Shown: positions 1-9,259, numbered from the stretch's first letter. The stretch: DNA of 64,000 bases from JBGTFE01 sp049799955 (GCA_049799955.1 JBARIW010000039.1:9148-73147); one strand, 5' to 3'. The notes: a model not told the origin generated them from the letters alone. A program made the numbers and translations.

Positions 1-1278
1 GAAAATTTCTTCGAGTTCCTCGCTCCAGATAACGATGCCGGTCGCCACGTCGCGTTCCCACGCGCCCATCCGGCTGCTTTGCATCGCCAGCGAGAGCATC
101 AACTGGTTTTGGCGCAGGATTTCTTCGTTTAAATTTCTTTCGGTAATATCACGGACGATTTTAGAAGCGCCGATGATATTTCCGGCTTCGTCCTGAATCG
201 GCGAAACGGTCAGCGCGATGGCAATATCAGTTTCGTCTTTGCGCCGGCGAATCGTTTCAAAATGCTCAATCGCCTCGCCTCGCCTGATGCGTTCGAGAAT
301 AAATTTCTCTTCGTTAAGCAGGTGCGGCGGGATAAGAGTTATTACGGGCTTTCCGATAATTTCCTCAGCCGTATAGCCGAAAATTTTTTCCGCCGTCTTA
401 TTCCAGCTTGTAATAATTCCATTTAAATCCTTGCTGATAATCGCATCCTCCGAAGATTTTACGATTGATGCCAGATAAGCTGTTGCTCTTTCCGTTTCTT
501 TGCGTTGGGAAACGTCGCGGGCGACGCCGATAAAATAATGGTTTCCTTCCTGATTAAATTCACCGAATGAAATTTCGAGCGGGAAAATATGACCGTCTTT
601 ATGCAGAGCGGGAAGCTCAAGACTTTGCCAAGCCAGTTTTCGTTCTCCGGTCTGCATAAATCGACTGATGCCTTTGCGATGACTTTCACGCAGATGTTCA
701 GGAATCAGTATCTTCAGCGAACGCCCGATTATTTCCGCCGGTTTATAGCCGAAAACGCGTTCACTCGCGCTGTTTATAAAAACGATTGTGCTCTCGGCAT
801 CGATTTTGATAATGACATCCGAAGCAGTTTGCGCGAGAATCCGGTAACTTTCCTCGCTTTCGCGCAAAGCACGCTCGGTGTATTTTCGCGCCGTTATATT
901 TTCGTGTGTAACGATGATACGGAGATTTCCGTCTTTGCCGATTGGAACAACGCGCGAAACATACCAGCGCTGTTCGTTGGGATTTTGATAAGGATATTCA
1001 ATCTCGAAGATTTTTTTCTTTTGATTGATGACATCGCTGATGCCGTCGGCTATTTGCGCCGCAACCGGGTCTGAAGCTAAATCGCGGCAGGCGTTGATAT
1101 AGTTTGAGCCGACCGAATAATTGGCAGAGTTATTGCCGGATAAATCACTCCAAGCCCGGTTGAGTTTAAGAATGTTTCCCCGACCGTCGAGAATGGCGAT
1201 ATAGCCGCTCAGGGCATCAATCGTATCCTGCAAAAGCTCATCGCTTTCACTAATTTTTTCAGTGTTTTCTTCCGGCAT
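1..1278 (-). CDS. multi-PAS sensor protein, partial (runs off left edge)
   Basis: An open reading frame of 426 codons runs without a stop from an ATG at 1278 to the window edge; its C-terminus lies outside. The visible part is a string of PAS domains at roughly residues 18-130, 142-258 and 268-380, with a fourth starting near 394. Typical PAS signatures are seen (FGYKPAEIIGRSLK at about 176-189, FGYTAEEIIGKPV near 300-312) and each domain ends in a PAC-like segment (GVARDVSQRK, ASKIVRDITERN). No signal peptide or membrane segment is visible, so a cytosolic sensor is likely. The missing output domain could be a histidine kinase or a GGDEF/EAL enzyme; the sequence does not say. The start is tentative because no clear Shine-Dalgarno sequence precedes it. 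Confidence 0.85.
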   Translation of the reverse strand, partial: MPEENTEKISESDELLQDTIDALSGYIAILDGRGNILKLNRAWSDLSGNNSANYSVGSNYINACRDLASDPVAAQIADGISDVINQKKKIFEIEYPYQNPNEQRWYVSRVVPIGKDGNLRIIVTHENITARKYTERALRESEESYRILAQTASDVIIKIDAESTIVFINSASERVFGYKPAEIIGRSLKILIPEHLRESHRKGISRFMQTGERKLAWQSLELPALHKDGHIFPLEISFGEFNQEGNHYFIGVARDVSQRKETERATAYLASIVKSSEDAIISKDLNGIITSWNKTAEKIFGYTAEEIIGKPVITLIPPHLLNEEKFILERIRRGEAIEHFETIRRRKDETDIAIALTVSPIQDEAGNIIGASKIVRDITERNLNEEILRQNQLMLSLAMQSSRMGAWERDVATGIVIWSEELEEIF

Positions 1279-1380
1279 TTTAAAAACTGAAACCCGTATG
1301 AGACTCGATTCCGCAAAATGAAAAATGCAGGATTATTTTATCTCAGTCGAAAGGGAAATGAAAGAAGAAAGGATGAACGC

Positions 1381-2082
<702 letters not shown>

Positions 2083-2169
2083 AATCTTTTCTCCTTTAAG
2101 ATGAATTTATAGAAAATATATTACTCCAAAAAGTGAAAAGTGAATAGTAATGAAGGAAACGAGAAAAAA

Positions 2170-2292
2170 ATGAGCGTCAGAAAATTGTTTTCTAACATTA
2201 AAAAGTCATTTACCAACCTGCAAAAGCTATTTTCGAACATCCGAAAGTTAGTTTCGCACGTTCAAAAGCTATTGCCGGACGTTCAAAAGTAA
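2170..2292 (+). CDS. possible 40-residue heptad-repeat peptide
   Basis: This is the open part of the 21-bp repeat tract. An AAGGA element lies about 13 bases before the ATG. The predicted product is basic and would form an amphipathic helix with hydrophobic residues every third and fourth position. After the TAA the same heptad pattern continues in frame for 34 more codons, so this may be a truncated form of a 75-residue repeat protein or a chance by-product of a 21-bp DNA repeat. Function unknown. Confidence 0.25.
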   Translation: MSVRKLFSNIKKSFTNLQKLFSNIRKLVSHVQKLLPDVQK

Positions 2293-2397
2293 TTGCCGGA
2301 CGTAGAAAAACAATTTTCGCGCGTCCGAAAGTTATTTCTCTACGTACAAAAGTTTATTCCGAACCTGCGGAAATTGATTGCGGACGTTCCAAATTAA
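2170..2397 (+). repeat. degenerate 21-bp tandem repeat tract (about ten copies)
   Basis: From about 2170 to 2397 a 21-bp unit repeats about ten times, typified by AAAAGCTATTGCCGGACGTTC-like units with variation. Because 21 is three times seven, one plus-strand frame reads as a heptapeptide repeat with Lys at position 1 and hydrophobic residues at positions 3 and 6 (KLFSNIR, KLVSHVQ, KLLPDVQ, KQFSRVR, KFIPNLR, KLIADVP). The frame is open from ATG 2170 except for one TAA at 2290-2292, and closes at TAA 2395-2397. The tract fills the spacer between the peroxiredoxin and CorC-like genes. Confidence 0.8.
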
Positions 2398-2406
2398 TCT
2401 TTTTAA

Positions 2407-3726
2407 TTAAGTTGAGACTTCCTGCGTTTCGCTTTCTTCTTCGGAAGCCGGTTTTTTAATTCTTAAAAGATGAATTTTCTTTTCGTCGGCGTGGAGAATC
2501 TCGATTTGAAGCCCACGGCATTCGAGATTCTCGCCCGGTTTTGGAACGTATCCGACCTCACTCGTAATCAGACCGGCGATGGTCGTAAAATCGTCGTCCT
2601 CGATTTCCAAATCGAAAAGACGCTCGATTTTACCGATGTCGGTCGAGCCGAGAATGTCATAATAGCTTTTGTCCTCGCCTTCGATAATTTCGATGATTTC
2701 TTCATGCTCGGTGTCTTCGTCCTCGATTTCGCCGACGATTTCTTCGAGAATGTCTTCGACCGTGATAAGTCCGGCAATGCCGCCGTATTCGTCGATGACG
2801 ATGGCGAGCTGGACGTGAACGGTCTGCATATTTTTTAAAAGCTCGGACACGGATTTTGTTTCCGGGACGAAATAAGCCGGACGCAGAAGCGTTTCAATCG
2901 TCTCGTTTTCCTTGTTTTCCGACCACGCATTTAAAAGGTCGCGGACATAAATCACGCCTTCGATATTATCGGTCGAATCGCGATAAACGGGCATCCGCGA
3001 ATATTTTTCCTCGATTATTACGTCGCGCGCCGCTTTTACAGTCGCGGTTATCGGAACGCTGCAAATCTCGGTTCGCGGCGTCATAATCTCGCCCGCGCGC
3101 GTGTCGCCGAATTCGAACATCGTTTCGATAAGCTCACGCTCTTCTTCCTCGATAAAGCCTTCGGCTTCGCCCATCTCAATTAAAGCCTGGATGTTGTCGT
3201 CCTTTTCCTCATCCTTTTCTTCGGTTTGATTCGGCAAAAGCGTAGTTTCCGGGTTCGCCTGCTCTTTCTCGCGCAGGAAACGCGCGAACGGGTCGGCGAA
3301 AAAAGCCATTAAAGGATAAAACGGTCGGACAAACGGAATCAGAAAAAGAAGCTTGTCTTCGGGATTGCGCCACGTCAGGAATCGCGGGATAAACTGCCGG
3401 AAAATCGCCGAAAACGTCAAAGCGAGAATCATTGAAATCAGAATAAGTTTAAATGTTTCGGTATAAAAATTATAAACAATCAGCGTAAAGAGCACCGAAA
3501 AAATAATAAGCAGAATCTGAATTGCCGCCGAAAGCGCAAATCTAAAACGCGGTCTGTCAGTCAGAATCTCGCGCATAAACGGCGTGTTGACGCGCGTATC
3601 TTCTTCGGTGTCGCTCGTCAGACGCCGAAGCGTAACGTCGCTGAGCTGCGAGAAAGCCATATCTATCGTCGCCAGAAAGGTCAGGGCAAAAAGTATGAGA
3701 ATGGCGACGGCTATTTCAATTTCCAT
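2407..3726 (-). CDS. CorC/HlyC-type CBS-domain membrane protein (hemolysin family)
   Basis: The N-terminus carries four hydrophobic stretches (starting with IEIAVAILILFALTFLA and continuing to about residue 150), corresponding to a DUF21/CNNM-like membrane region. A tandem CBS pair follows (EIMTPRTEICSVPI, then VIDEYGGIAGLITVEDILEEIVG), and then a C-terminal CorC_HlyC domain. Proteins of this architecture are linked to divalent cation (Mg/Co) efflux or homeostasis. An upstream in-frame start at 3795 would overlap pgl by 32 bases and add a non-membrane leader, so the ATG at 3726, beginning directly with a transmembrane segment, is preferred (439 residues). It is co-directional with pgl and zwf, probably in one operon. 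Confidence 0.9.
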   Translation of the reverse strand: MEIEIAVAILILFALTFLATIDMAFSQLSDVTLRRLTSDTEEDTRVNTPFMREILTDRPRFRFALSAAIQILLIIFSVLFTLIVYNFYTETFKLILISMILALTFSAIFRQFIPRFLTWRNPEDKLLFLIPFVRPFYPLMAFFADPFARFLREKEQANPETTLLPNQTEEKDEEKDDNIQALIEMGEAEGFIEEEERELIETMFEFGDTRAGEIMTPRTEICSVPITATVKAARDVIIEEKYSRMPVYRDSTDNIEGVIYVRDLLNAWSENKENETIETLLRPAYFVPETKSVSELLKNMQTVHVQLAIVIDEYGGIAGLITVEDILEEIVGEIEDEDTEHEEIIEIIEGEDKSYYDILGSTDIGKIERLFDLEIEDDDFTTIAGLITSEVGYVPKPGENLECRGLQIEILHADEKKIHLLRIKKPASEEESETQEVST

Positions 3727-3763
3727 ATATTGTAAACGCTTAATAGTAAATTGAATGTTTCGG

Positions 3764-4507
3764 TTATTGCAAGAGTCGCGCCGCTTCGCGGTCAACGAGC
3801 CAGAGCAAATTTCCGTCGTTTAATTTAACTTTTTGAGAAGGGAATTCGTCGGGATTATTTTCGCCCCGCAAAACCTCGCGCAAACTTTCCGCCTTTTCCG
3901 CGCCGCTGACGAGAAACATAACATTCGCGGCGTTATTGATAACCGGAAAAGTCATTGTCAGGCGATTTGCATTTAGTTTTTCAACATTATTAATAACGGC
4001 GAGTCTTTCGGTTTCGTGCAGAGCTTTTGTAAAAGGAAATAATGATGCCGTATGACCGTCCGCGCCCATTCCAAGCAGAATTAAATCAAAGCGCGGAAAT
4101 TTCCTGTCGGGCGGATTTTCATTCAAATCAAAAAACTCCATTAACTTCGTCTCGTAATTTGCGGCGATGTTTTTCGCATCTTCAAACTCCGTCTGCCAGC
4201 GGAAAATATTTTTATCTTCAATCTTCAGCGGCTGAAAAAGATTTTCATCAGCCATCCGAAAATTGCTTTCCTCATCGCCGGGCAAAACATTTCGCTCGTC
4301 GCCGAAAAAGAAATAAACTTTTGTCCGGTCGATTCGATTTTTGTATTTTTCTGACGCGAGAAGTCTGTAAAGCGATTTCGGAGTCGAGCCGCCGGCGAGC
4401 GCGACGGCAAAGCTGCGTTTCATTTTTATCGCCTGATTGCCGATTTCTACAAATTTTTCAGCCGCAAAACGATTTAACTCTTCAATGTCAGGAAAAACTT
4501 TTATCAT
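3764..4507 (-). CDS. pgl: 6-phosphogluconolactonase
   Basis: This 247-residue DevB/SOL-type lactonase hydrolyses 6-phosphogluconolactone, the second step of the oxidative pentose-phosphate pathway. Seen motifs are ALAGGSTPKSLYRLL near residue 35, FFFGDERNVLPGDEESNFRM around 85-104, and LILLGMGADGHTASLFP near 145, all characteristic of the family. Its ATG directly follows the TAA of zwf with no intervening base, a strong sign of translational coupling to the enzyme that makes its substrate. Confidence 0.95.
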   Translation of the reverse strand: MIKVFPDIEELNRFAAEKFVEIGNQAIKMKRSFAVALAGGSTPKSLYRLLASEKYKNRIDRTKVYFFFGDERNVLPGDEESNFRMADENLFQPLKIEDKNIFRWQTEFEDAKNIAANYETKLMEFFDLNENPPDRKFPRFDLILLGMGADGHTASLFPFTKALHETERLAVINNVEKLNANRLTMTFPVINNAANVMFLVSGAEKAESLREVLRGENNPDEFPSQKVKLNDGNLLWLVDREAARLLQ

Positions 4508-6013
4508 TTAATCATTTTTCCACTTTCGCCCGTCTTTTTCCAAAATCTCGTCCGACTCGACCGGTCCCCACGTTCCGGCTTCGTAATTCGGAAAATCGCG
4601 CGCCGGAATCGCCTTCCAGACATCCAGCACGGGCGAGACGATGCTCCAGCTTGCCTCGACCATATCGGCGCGCTGAAAAAGCGTCGCGTCGCCCGTCATA
4701 CAATCGAAAAGCAGGCGTTCGTAGCCGGTCGAGATATGCTCGCCGAAGTGCTCGACGTAATTAAAATCCATATCGACCGCGCCCATGCTGACAATCGGAC
4801 CCGGTTTTTTCGCGCCGAAATGAAGCGTGATTCCTTCGTCCGGCTGAATGTGAATGACGATTCGATTCGTCGTCAGGCGCTCGACTCCGGTTTCGCGGAA
4901 AAGCATAAACGGCGCTTTCTTAAATTGAATCACGATGCTCGTGTATTTTTCCGGCAGACGTTTTCCCGTCCTGACGTAAAACGGAACGTCAGCCCAGCGC
5001 CAATTATCGATTGAAAGCTTCAGCGCGGCATAAGTTTCGGTGTTTGAATTAGTCTTTACATTCGACTCGCTTCGATAAGCCGGAACTTTCTTGTCATCGA
5101 TTTTTCCTTCGCCGTATTGCCCGCGAACCGTTTTATGCAAAACATCTTCGGGCGTAAACGGCTGTATTGCCGACAAAATCTTCGCCTGCTCGTCTCTTAC
5201 GGCGTCGGCTTCAAACGAAACGGGCGGCTCCATCGCCGTCAGCGTAACAAGCTGAAAAATATGATTCGGAATCATATCGCGCAAAGCTCCGGCTTTGTCG
5301 TAATAATTGCCGCGCATTTCGACGCCGAGCTGTTCGGCAACCGTAATCTGAACGTGGTCAACAAAATTTCGATTCCAAATCGGCTCGAAAATGCTGTTGC
5401 CGAAGCGAAAAACCAAAATATTCTGAACCGTTTCTTTGCCGAGATAATGGTCGATGCGGTAAATCTGCCGTTCTTTGAGAATTTTCAAAAGCTCGCTGTT
5501 AAGCTTTTTCGCCGATTCGAGGTCGCGCCCGAAAGGTTTTTCAAAAATAAACCTGCGCCAATGACCGTTTTCCTCTTTCGCAAAACCGTTTTTGTGAATT
5601 TTCTGCGTTACGTTGGCGAAAAGCTCCGGCGGAGTCGCCATATAAAAAAAGAAATTCGGCGGAATATCGAATTTTTCGCAAACTTCGTCGAGCACATCCT
5701 TTAAGTCTTTGAACAGATGCTTGTCGTCGTCAAAGTCGCCGCCCGTGTAAAAAGTTCTTTCTTCAAACCAGTTTACAAGCTTTTTATCGGTCGAGCCGCC
5801 GACAAATTCCTTTAAATCGTCGATGATTTTGTGCCGGAATTCCTTCGTCTCCATTTCCTGCCGCCCGACGCCGATAATCGCAAAATTTTCGGGCAGAAAT
5901 TTTTCCTTCGCCAGATTGTAAAGCGCCGGAAAAAGCTTGCGCTTGGTCAAATCGCCGGTCGCGCCGAAAATCACCATCACGCAGGGTTCGGCTGTTTTTT
6001 GTGTTTCGCTCAT
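4508..6013 (-). CDS. zwf: glucose-6-phosphate 1-dehydrogenase
   Basis: This 501-residue enzyme oxidises glucose-6-phosphate to 6-phosphogluconolactone with NADP+ (or NAD+). The dinucleotide-binding motif is FGATGDLTKRKLFPAL at about 16-31. EKPFGRD is at 158-164 and the substrate-binding active-site motif RIDHYLGKE at 186-194. The length is standard. It is the first gene of a minus-strand group zwf-pgl-CorC-like. A heptamer-type inverted repeat (6026-6090) separates it from ybeY upstream. Confidence 0.97.
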   Translation of the reverse strand: MSETQKTAEPCVMVIFGATGDLTKRKLFPALYNLAKEKFLPENFAIIGVGRQEMETKEFRHKIIDDLKEFVGGSTDKKLVNWFEERTFYTGGDFDDDKHLFKDLKDVLDEVCEKFDIPPNFFFYMATPPELFANVTQKIHKNGFAKEENGHWRRFIFEKPFGRDLESAKKLNSELLKILKERQIYRIDHYLGKETVQNILVFRFGNSIFEPIWNRNFVDHVQITVAEQLGVEMRGNYYDKAGALRDMIPNHIFQLVTLTAMEPPVSFEADAVRDEQAKILSAIQPFTPEDVLHKTVRGQYGEGKIDDKKVPAYRSESNVKTNSNTETYAALKLSIDNWRWADVPFYVRTGKRLPEKYTSIVIQFKKAPFMLFRETGVERLTTNRIVIHIQPDEGITLHFGAKKPGPIVSMGAVDMDFNYVEHFGEHISTGYERLLFDCMTGDATLFQRADMVEASWSIVSPVLDVWKAIPARDFPNYEAGTWGPVESDEILEKDGRKWKND

Positions 6014-6025
6014 TGGATTAATTTA

Positions 6026-6090
6026 CCACAGCGACACGGAGACACAGAGAAAATAATAAAAAATCTCCGTGTCTCCGTGTTCTCTGCGGC
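6026..6090. repeat. inverted repeat, CACAGAGA/CACGGAGA words
   Basis: Left arm CCACAGCGACACGGAGACAC and right arm GTGTCTCCGTGTTCTCTGCGG pair around a short A-rich loop. The arms consist of roughly 8-bp tandem words. The same word family occurs at 57433-57531 and inside rsmB and uvrD. The right end overlaps the ybeY stop codon. Confidence 0.75.
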
Positions 6091-6515
6091 TAAATTTTTA
6101 GTTGTTCACGAAGTTCAAGCTCTTTCGCGTTCATCTCGCCATTATCAATTTCGTGGTCGAAGCCGGACAGGTGCAAAATGCCGTGTAAAATCAACTGTTT
6201 GATTTCCGTTTCCAAATCCAAATCGTTTTCCGTCGCCTGTCTCGCGGCTTGCTCAATAGAAATTACAATATCGCCGAGATTGTTTTCGTCCGATTCAAAT
6301 TCGTCGGCTTCAAATGGAAAGGAAAGAACGTCGGTCGTAGAGTTTTTTCCGCGAAAAGTTTTGTTCAATTCGCGCATTTTCCGGTCGGAAACGAAAACAA
6401 TCACGGTGGATTTATTTGCGGTTTCGGGAATTTGGCTGACAGCATTTTTGGCAAAAACCTCAAAGATTTGCCAGTCGAGCTTGATTTTACGCTGCCGGTT
6501 GATGATTTCGGACAT
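6090..6515 (-). CDS. ybeY: endoribonuclease YbeY (rRNA maturation factor)
   Basis: This 141-residue single-domain metalloenzyme acts in 16S rRNA 3'-end processing and 70S quality control. The zinc-binding signature H-x3-H-x5-H is visible as HGILHLSGFDH with His111, His115 and His121. An upstream segment (FRGKNSTTDVLSFPF) also fits the family. It lies 15 bases after the phoH/ybeZ stop codon on the same strand, the usual ybeZ-ybeY pairing. Confidence 0.95.
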   Translation of the reverse strand: MSEIINRQRKIKLDWQIFEVFAKNAVSQIPETANKSTVIVFVSDRKMRELNKTFRGKNSTTDVLSFPFEADEFESDENNLGDIVISIEQAARQATENDLDLETEIKQLILHGILHLSGFDHEIDNGEMNAKELELREQLKI

Positions 6516-6530
6516 TTAAAGTTCTTCGCG

Positions 6531-8588
6531 CTAGTTCGCGGCTGGATTGTCCTGATTTTCCTGATTCGTCTGTTCTTCGTAAGCCTCGACAATCAACTGG
6601 ACGAGCCGATGACGGACGACATCTTTTTTGCTGAAATAGACAAATTTGATTTCTTCGATGTTTTGCAAAACGCGCTCAGCTTCTTTCAGACCGCTTCGCT
6701 GCCCGCGCGGCAAATCTATCTGCGTAATGTCGCCCGTAACAACGACTCTCGAACCGAAACCGATGCGCGTCAGGAACATTTTCATCTGCTCGCCGGTCGT
6801 GTTTTGCGCTTCGTCGAGAATGATAAAAGAATTATTTAAAGTGTTATGTGTCAAAATAAAATCATCGGTCAAATAAAGCGAATCGAGCGCGGAAACGCTT
6901 ATGCACTGCGTTTCCATTTCACCGGCGTATTCGATGTTTTTGATGAAGCGCATTGGGCGACCGCCGCCGAATTTTTCGTAAATGTCAGCTTTTCGCTGCA
7001 AACGAAAAGGTTTGATTTCTTTGGGCAGTCGAATATCCAAAATATAAGAATCGCGGCGATGATGAACTTCGCGCCCGCGCGCGAAGCCGGGTTTTCGACC
7101 TTCGGCTTTTCTGATGCGGCAATTAGCCGTGCCGCCGAGAGAACGGACGAGAAAAATTACGTCGTCCTTTAATCTTTCGGAATTAGTCGAATATTGAATC
7201 CGGCAAGTTCTTCCTTTTTGTGTAACGGGTCCGCCGTCCGTATCTAAAAGTCCCTGCAAAAGCGCGATGCGAGTTTCAGCGGAATTATGGAGATAAATTT
7301 CCGGTATGAATTTGGACGCAGAAAACGTTCCAAGCAAATTTAATTCGCGCAATGTTCGCGTTAATAAATTTGGAACAGCTCCGTGTTTAGCTGACGGATT
7401 TGTAATTGTGTAATCGATTTCGCTTTTGCGATTGATTCTCAAATTCATTTCGGCAAGCGAATATTCCAGAGATGAAATTAACTCTGCATCAGCCGTGCAA
7501 AAACTCGGCGACGTTGTGCCCGTGATACAGCCGTCGCCAAGCAGTAACCCAAGACCGTAGGGCTCAATCGGAGTTTCTCTGTATTCAAATTCGATAGGCG
7601 CGGAAAGCATTGGCAATTCGTAACGATATTGATGATTGCGACGAAAATTGCCGAGCATTTCCTGTGTTTCCAACACTCGCGCCGGTTTGTTTCGACGCTT
7701 ATCTTCCAATGTTTTGACTTGCCATAAATGCTCGCTGCAAGCCAAAGCTGCCGAGCCGTCGGTCATTGTAAGGCGATAAACTTTCTTTTTGCCTTGAGGA
7801 AAAACGCCGATAACCTCAATCGCTTTGCCGTCTGAGCCAATAACGAAATCACCAATTTTAATTTCGCTCATTTTGCGCCAGCCGTCCGGAGTCATTAATA
7901 GACTGTTTAGCGGCTGCGAGCGACCTCTCATGAATGCCAGCGGCGCGACTTCGATAATCCGTTTTTCGAGCATTTTCGTTACGCGCTCGGTATCAGCCAA
8001 ATCAAACAGCGCATCGTAAAGCGGGCGCAGATAAGGGTCAACTTTGTCCTGCAAATCGCCGGGCAGAAAACCGAGCTTTTCTCCGGCTTCGACCGCCGGA
8101 CGGGTTAAAATTATTCGCTCAACCTGTTTGGAAAACAACGCCTGAACAGCCATCGCCACCGCCAGAAACGATTTTCCCGTTCCCGCCGGACCGATGCCGA
8201 ATGTCAAATCGCTGTCCTGAATCGCTTCGATATAACGGCGCTGCATCGCGGTTTTCGGCGCGACCTGTTTTTTGCCCGAAGGATTGAAACGCGCGCGCGT
8301 GAAATAATCTTTCAGAGAATACGCGCGGTCTTCGGCGATTTGTTTGAAAGCGTCGCGCAGCTCTTTATCGGAAAAAGTGTTGCCTTCATCGAAAAGCTCG
8401 CCGAAATCGAGCAGGATTTGCTCGACGGTTTCAATATCTTTCGGGTCGCCGTCGAGCATCAGCTCGTTGCCGCGCGCGCCGATGCTTACGTCGAGAAGCG
8501 TTTCCAGATATTTTATGTTTTGGTCTTGGACTCCAAAAAGCGTTTTTAATCCCTGCGGCGGAAGCTCAATTTTTTTTAAGTTGCTCAA
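6531..8588 (-). CDS. ybeZ: PhoH-like ATPase (YbeZ) interrupted by an intein
   Basis: The 685-residue precursor contains a 326-residue PhoH protein and a 359-residue intein. The host protein has an N-terminal nucleic-acid-binding-like region (1-110), Walker A GPAGTGKS at 133-140, and Walker B FIILDEAQN (about 588-596) followed by VVVTGDITQIDLP. PhoH-like proteins are ATPases of RNA metabolism that work with YbeY. The intein lies between FMRGR (ending at Arg223) and TLNNSF (starting at Thr583); joining the two gives the usual family sequence RGRTLNN. The start codon is TTG at 8588, with AAAGGA upstream; no in-frame ATG is better. Removal by protein splicing is needed for Walker A and Walker B to sit at their normal distance. 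Confidence 0.95.
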   Translation of the reverse strand: MSNLKKIELPPQGLKTLFGVQDQNIKYLETLLDVSIGARGNELMLDGDPKDIETVEQILLDFGELFDEGNTFSDKELRDAFKQIAEDRAYSLKDYFTRARFNPSGKKQVAPKTAMQRRYIEAIQDSDLTFGIGPAGTGKSFLAVAMAVQALFSKQVERIILTRPAVEAGEKLGFLPGDLQDKVDPYLRPLYDALFDLADTERVTKMLEKRIIEVAPLAFMRGRSQPLNSLLMTPDGWRKMSEIKIGDFVIGSDGKAIEVIGVFPQGKKKVYRLTMTDGSAALACSEHLWQVKTLEDKRRNKPARVLETQEMLGNFRRNHQYRYELPMLSAPIEFEYRETPIEPYGLGLLLGDGCITGTTSPSFCTADAELISSLEYSLAEMNLRINRKSEIDYTITNPSAKHGAVPNLLTRTLRELNLLGTFSASKFIPEIYLHNSAETRIALLQGLLDTDGGPVTQKGRTCRIQYSTNSERLKDDVIFLVRSLGGTANCRIRKAEGRKPGFARGREVHHRRDSYILDIRLPKEIKPFRLQRKADIYEKFGGGRPMRFIKNIEYAGEMETQCISVSALDSLYLTDDFILTHNTLNNSFIILDEAQNTTGEQMKMFLTRIGFGSRVVVTGDITQIDLPRGQRSGLKEAERVLQNIEEIKFVYFSKKDVVRHRLVQLIVEAYEEQTNQENQDNPAAN
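6843..7919 (-). mobile_element. PhoH intein with LAGLIDADG (DOD) endonuclease
   Basis: The intein covers residues 224-582 (359 residues). It begins with Ser1 rather than the commoner Cys (block A: SQPLNSLLMTPDGWRKM). The block B region ALACSEHLW has Ser-Glu-His where many inteins have Thr-x-x-His. Endonuclease blocks are LGLLLGDGCIT and LLQGLLDTDGG, typical of the two dodecapeptide motifs. It ends ...DDFILTHN followed by Thr as the +1 extein residue. The reading frame is intact, so splicing and possibly homing activity may be retained. The insertion point is just before Walker B of the host ATPase. Confidence 0.93.
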
Positions 8589-8714
8589 ATGCGGTAAAAA
8601 TTCCTTTCCATAGAAGTTTGATTTTATATTCTGAGGCTACTAAAACGATTTCCGGCTGTCAACAAATTTTAACCTCGATTTAAGACGGATGAGCTATCGT
8701 TTTTAAATATAATT

Positions 8715-8730
8715 TGGCACGTGTGTTGCT
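8715..8730 (+). promoter_or_regulatory. sigma-54 (RpoN) -24/-12 promoter
   Basis: TGGCAC-GTGTG-TTGCT matches the sigma-54 consensus TGGCAC-N5-TTGCW at every defined position and is preceded by T, as preferred. Transcription would start near 8741 and read into the small genes at 8816 and 9031. No activator binding site was recognised upstream. Confidence 0.7.
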
Positions 8731-8815
8731 TCAGATAAATACACGTTTCAGTTTGGATAAAAGGAAAGGTGTTTAGAGATTTAGGTTCTTCAGGATGTAA
8801 AAGAGGTATTTTTGT

Positions 8816-9019
8816 ATGATGGAAAGCGAAGTGAAAATTTATGACAGCAACATCAATCTGCGCTCGGTCGAGGTAGATAATATCAACCCGGTAATTGATT
8901 TACCATTCAATACAGTCGAAATGGCAACTTCTCAATTCGCAGAAGTTAAGGACAAATGCGACATGAGATTCACAAAAAAGAGAAAATTCAGACGAGTAAA
9001 ATCAGCGGGAATATTTTAG
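8816..9019 (+). CDS. small hypothetical protein
   Basis: A 67-residue frame with two adjacent ATGs (8816 and 8819) and an AAGAGG site 9-12 bases upstream. The N-terminal half is acidic and the C-terminus strongly basic (TKKRKFRRVKSAG). No family is recognised. It lies between the sigma-54-type promoter and the next small gene, and its stop codon overlaps the region just before that gene's ribosome site, so the two may be co-transcribed. It could also be an untranslated leader. Confidence 0.4.
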   Translation: MMESEVKIYDSNINLRSVEVDNINPVIDLPFNTVEMATSQFAEVKDKCDMRFTKKRKFRRVKSAGIF

Positions 9020-9030
9020 GAGGAAAAGCT

Positions 9031-9222
9031 ATGCCAAGAGGAGACAAAGACAAATATACAGACAAACAAAAACGTCAGGCTGAACACATCGAAGAAAGCT
9101 ACGAGGAAAAAGGCGTGTCCGAAGAAGAAGCCGAAAAACGCGCCTGGGCAACCGTCAACAAACAGGACGGCGGCGGCAAAAAAAGCGGTTCGGGACGAGC
9201 GAAATCGGATTCTAAATCATAA
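9031..9222 (+). CDS. small hydrophilic protein, 'plasmid stabilization protein'-like
   Basis: The 63-residue product is highly charged with a Gly/Lys/Ser-rich tail. The MPRGDKDKYTDKQKRQAEHI start and the motif EEEAEKRAWATVNKQDGG match a widespread family of small bacterial proteins often labelled plasmid stabilization protein, whose biochemical role I cannot state. The start is fixed by TAGGAGG nine bases upstream of ATG 9031; a longer in-frame start at 8956 would run through that site. A strong terminator follows. The upstream sigma-54-type promoter suggests stress or nutrient control. Confidence 0.8.
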   Translation: MPRGDKDKYTDKQKRQAEHIEESYEEKGVSEEEAEKRAWATVNKQDGGGKKSGSGRAKSDSKS

Positions 9223-9259
9223 TTTAACAGCAGTTTAGACTAAAAGTCCCGGCAACAAA

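Noticed and set aside
3727..3795. 23-residue N-terminal extension of the CorC-like protein
   Set aside because: It overlaps pgl and puts a hydrophilic stretch before the first membrane segment.
8956..9222. 88-residue version of the 63-residue small protein
   Set aside because: The TAGGAGG ribosome site before ATG 9031 would be inside the gene, and the extra residues do not fit the family.
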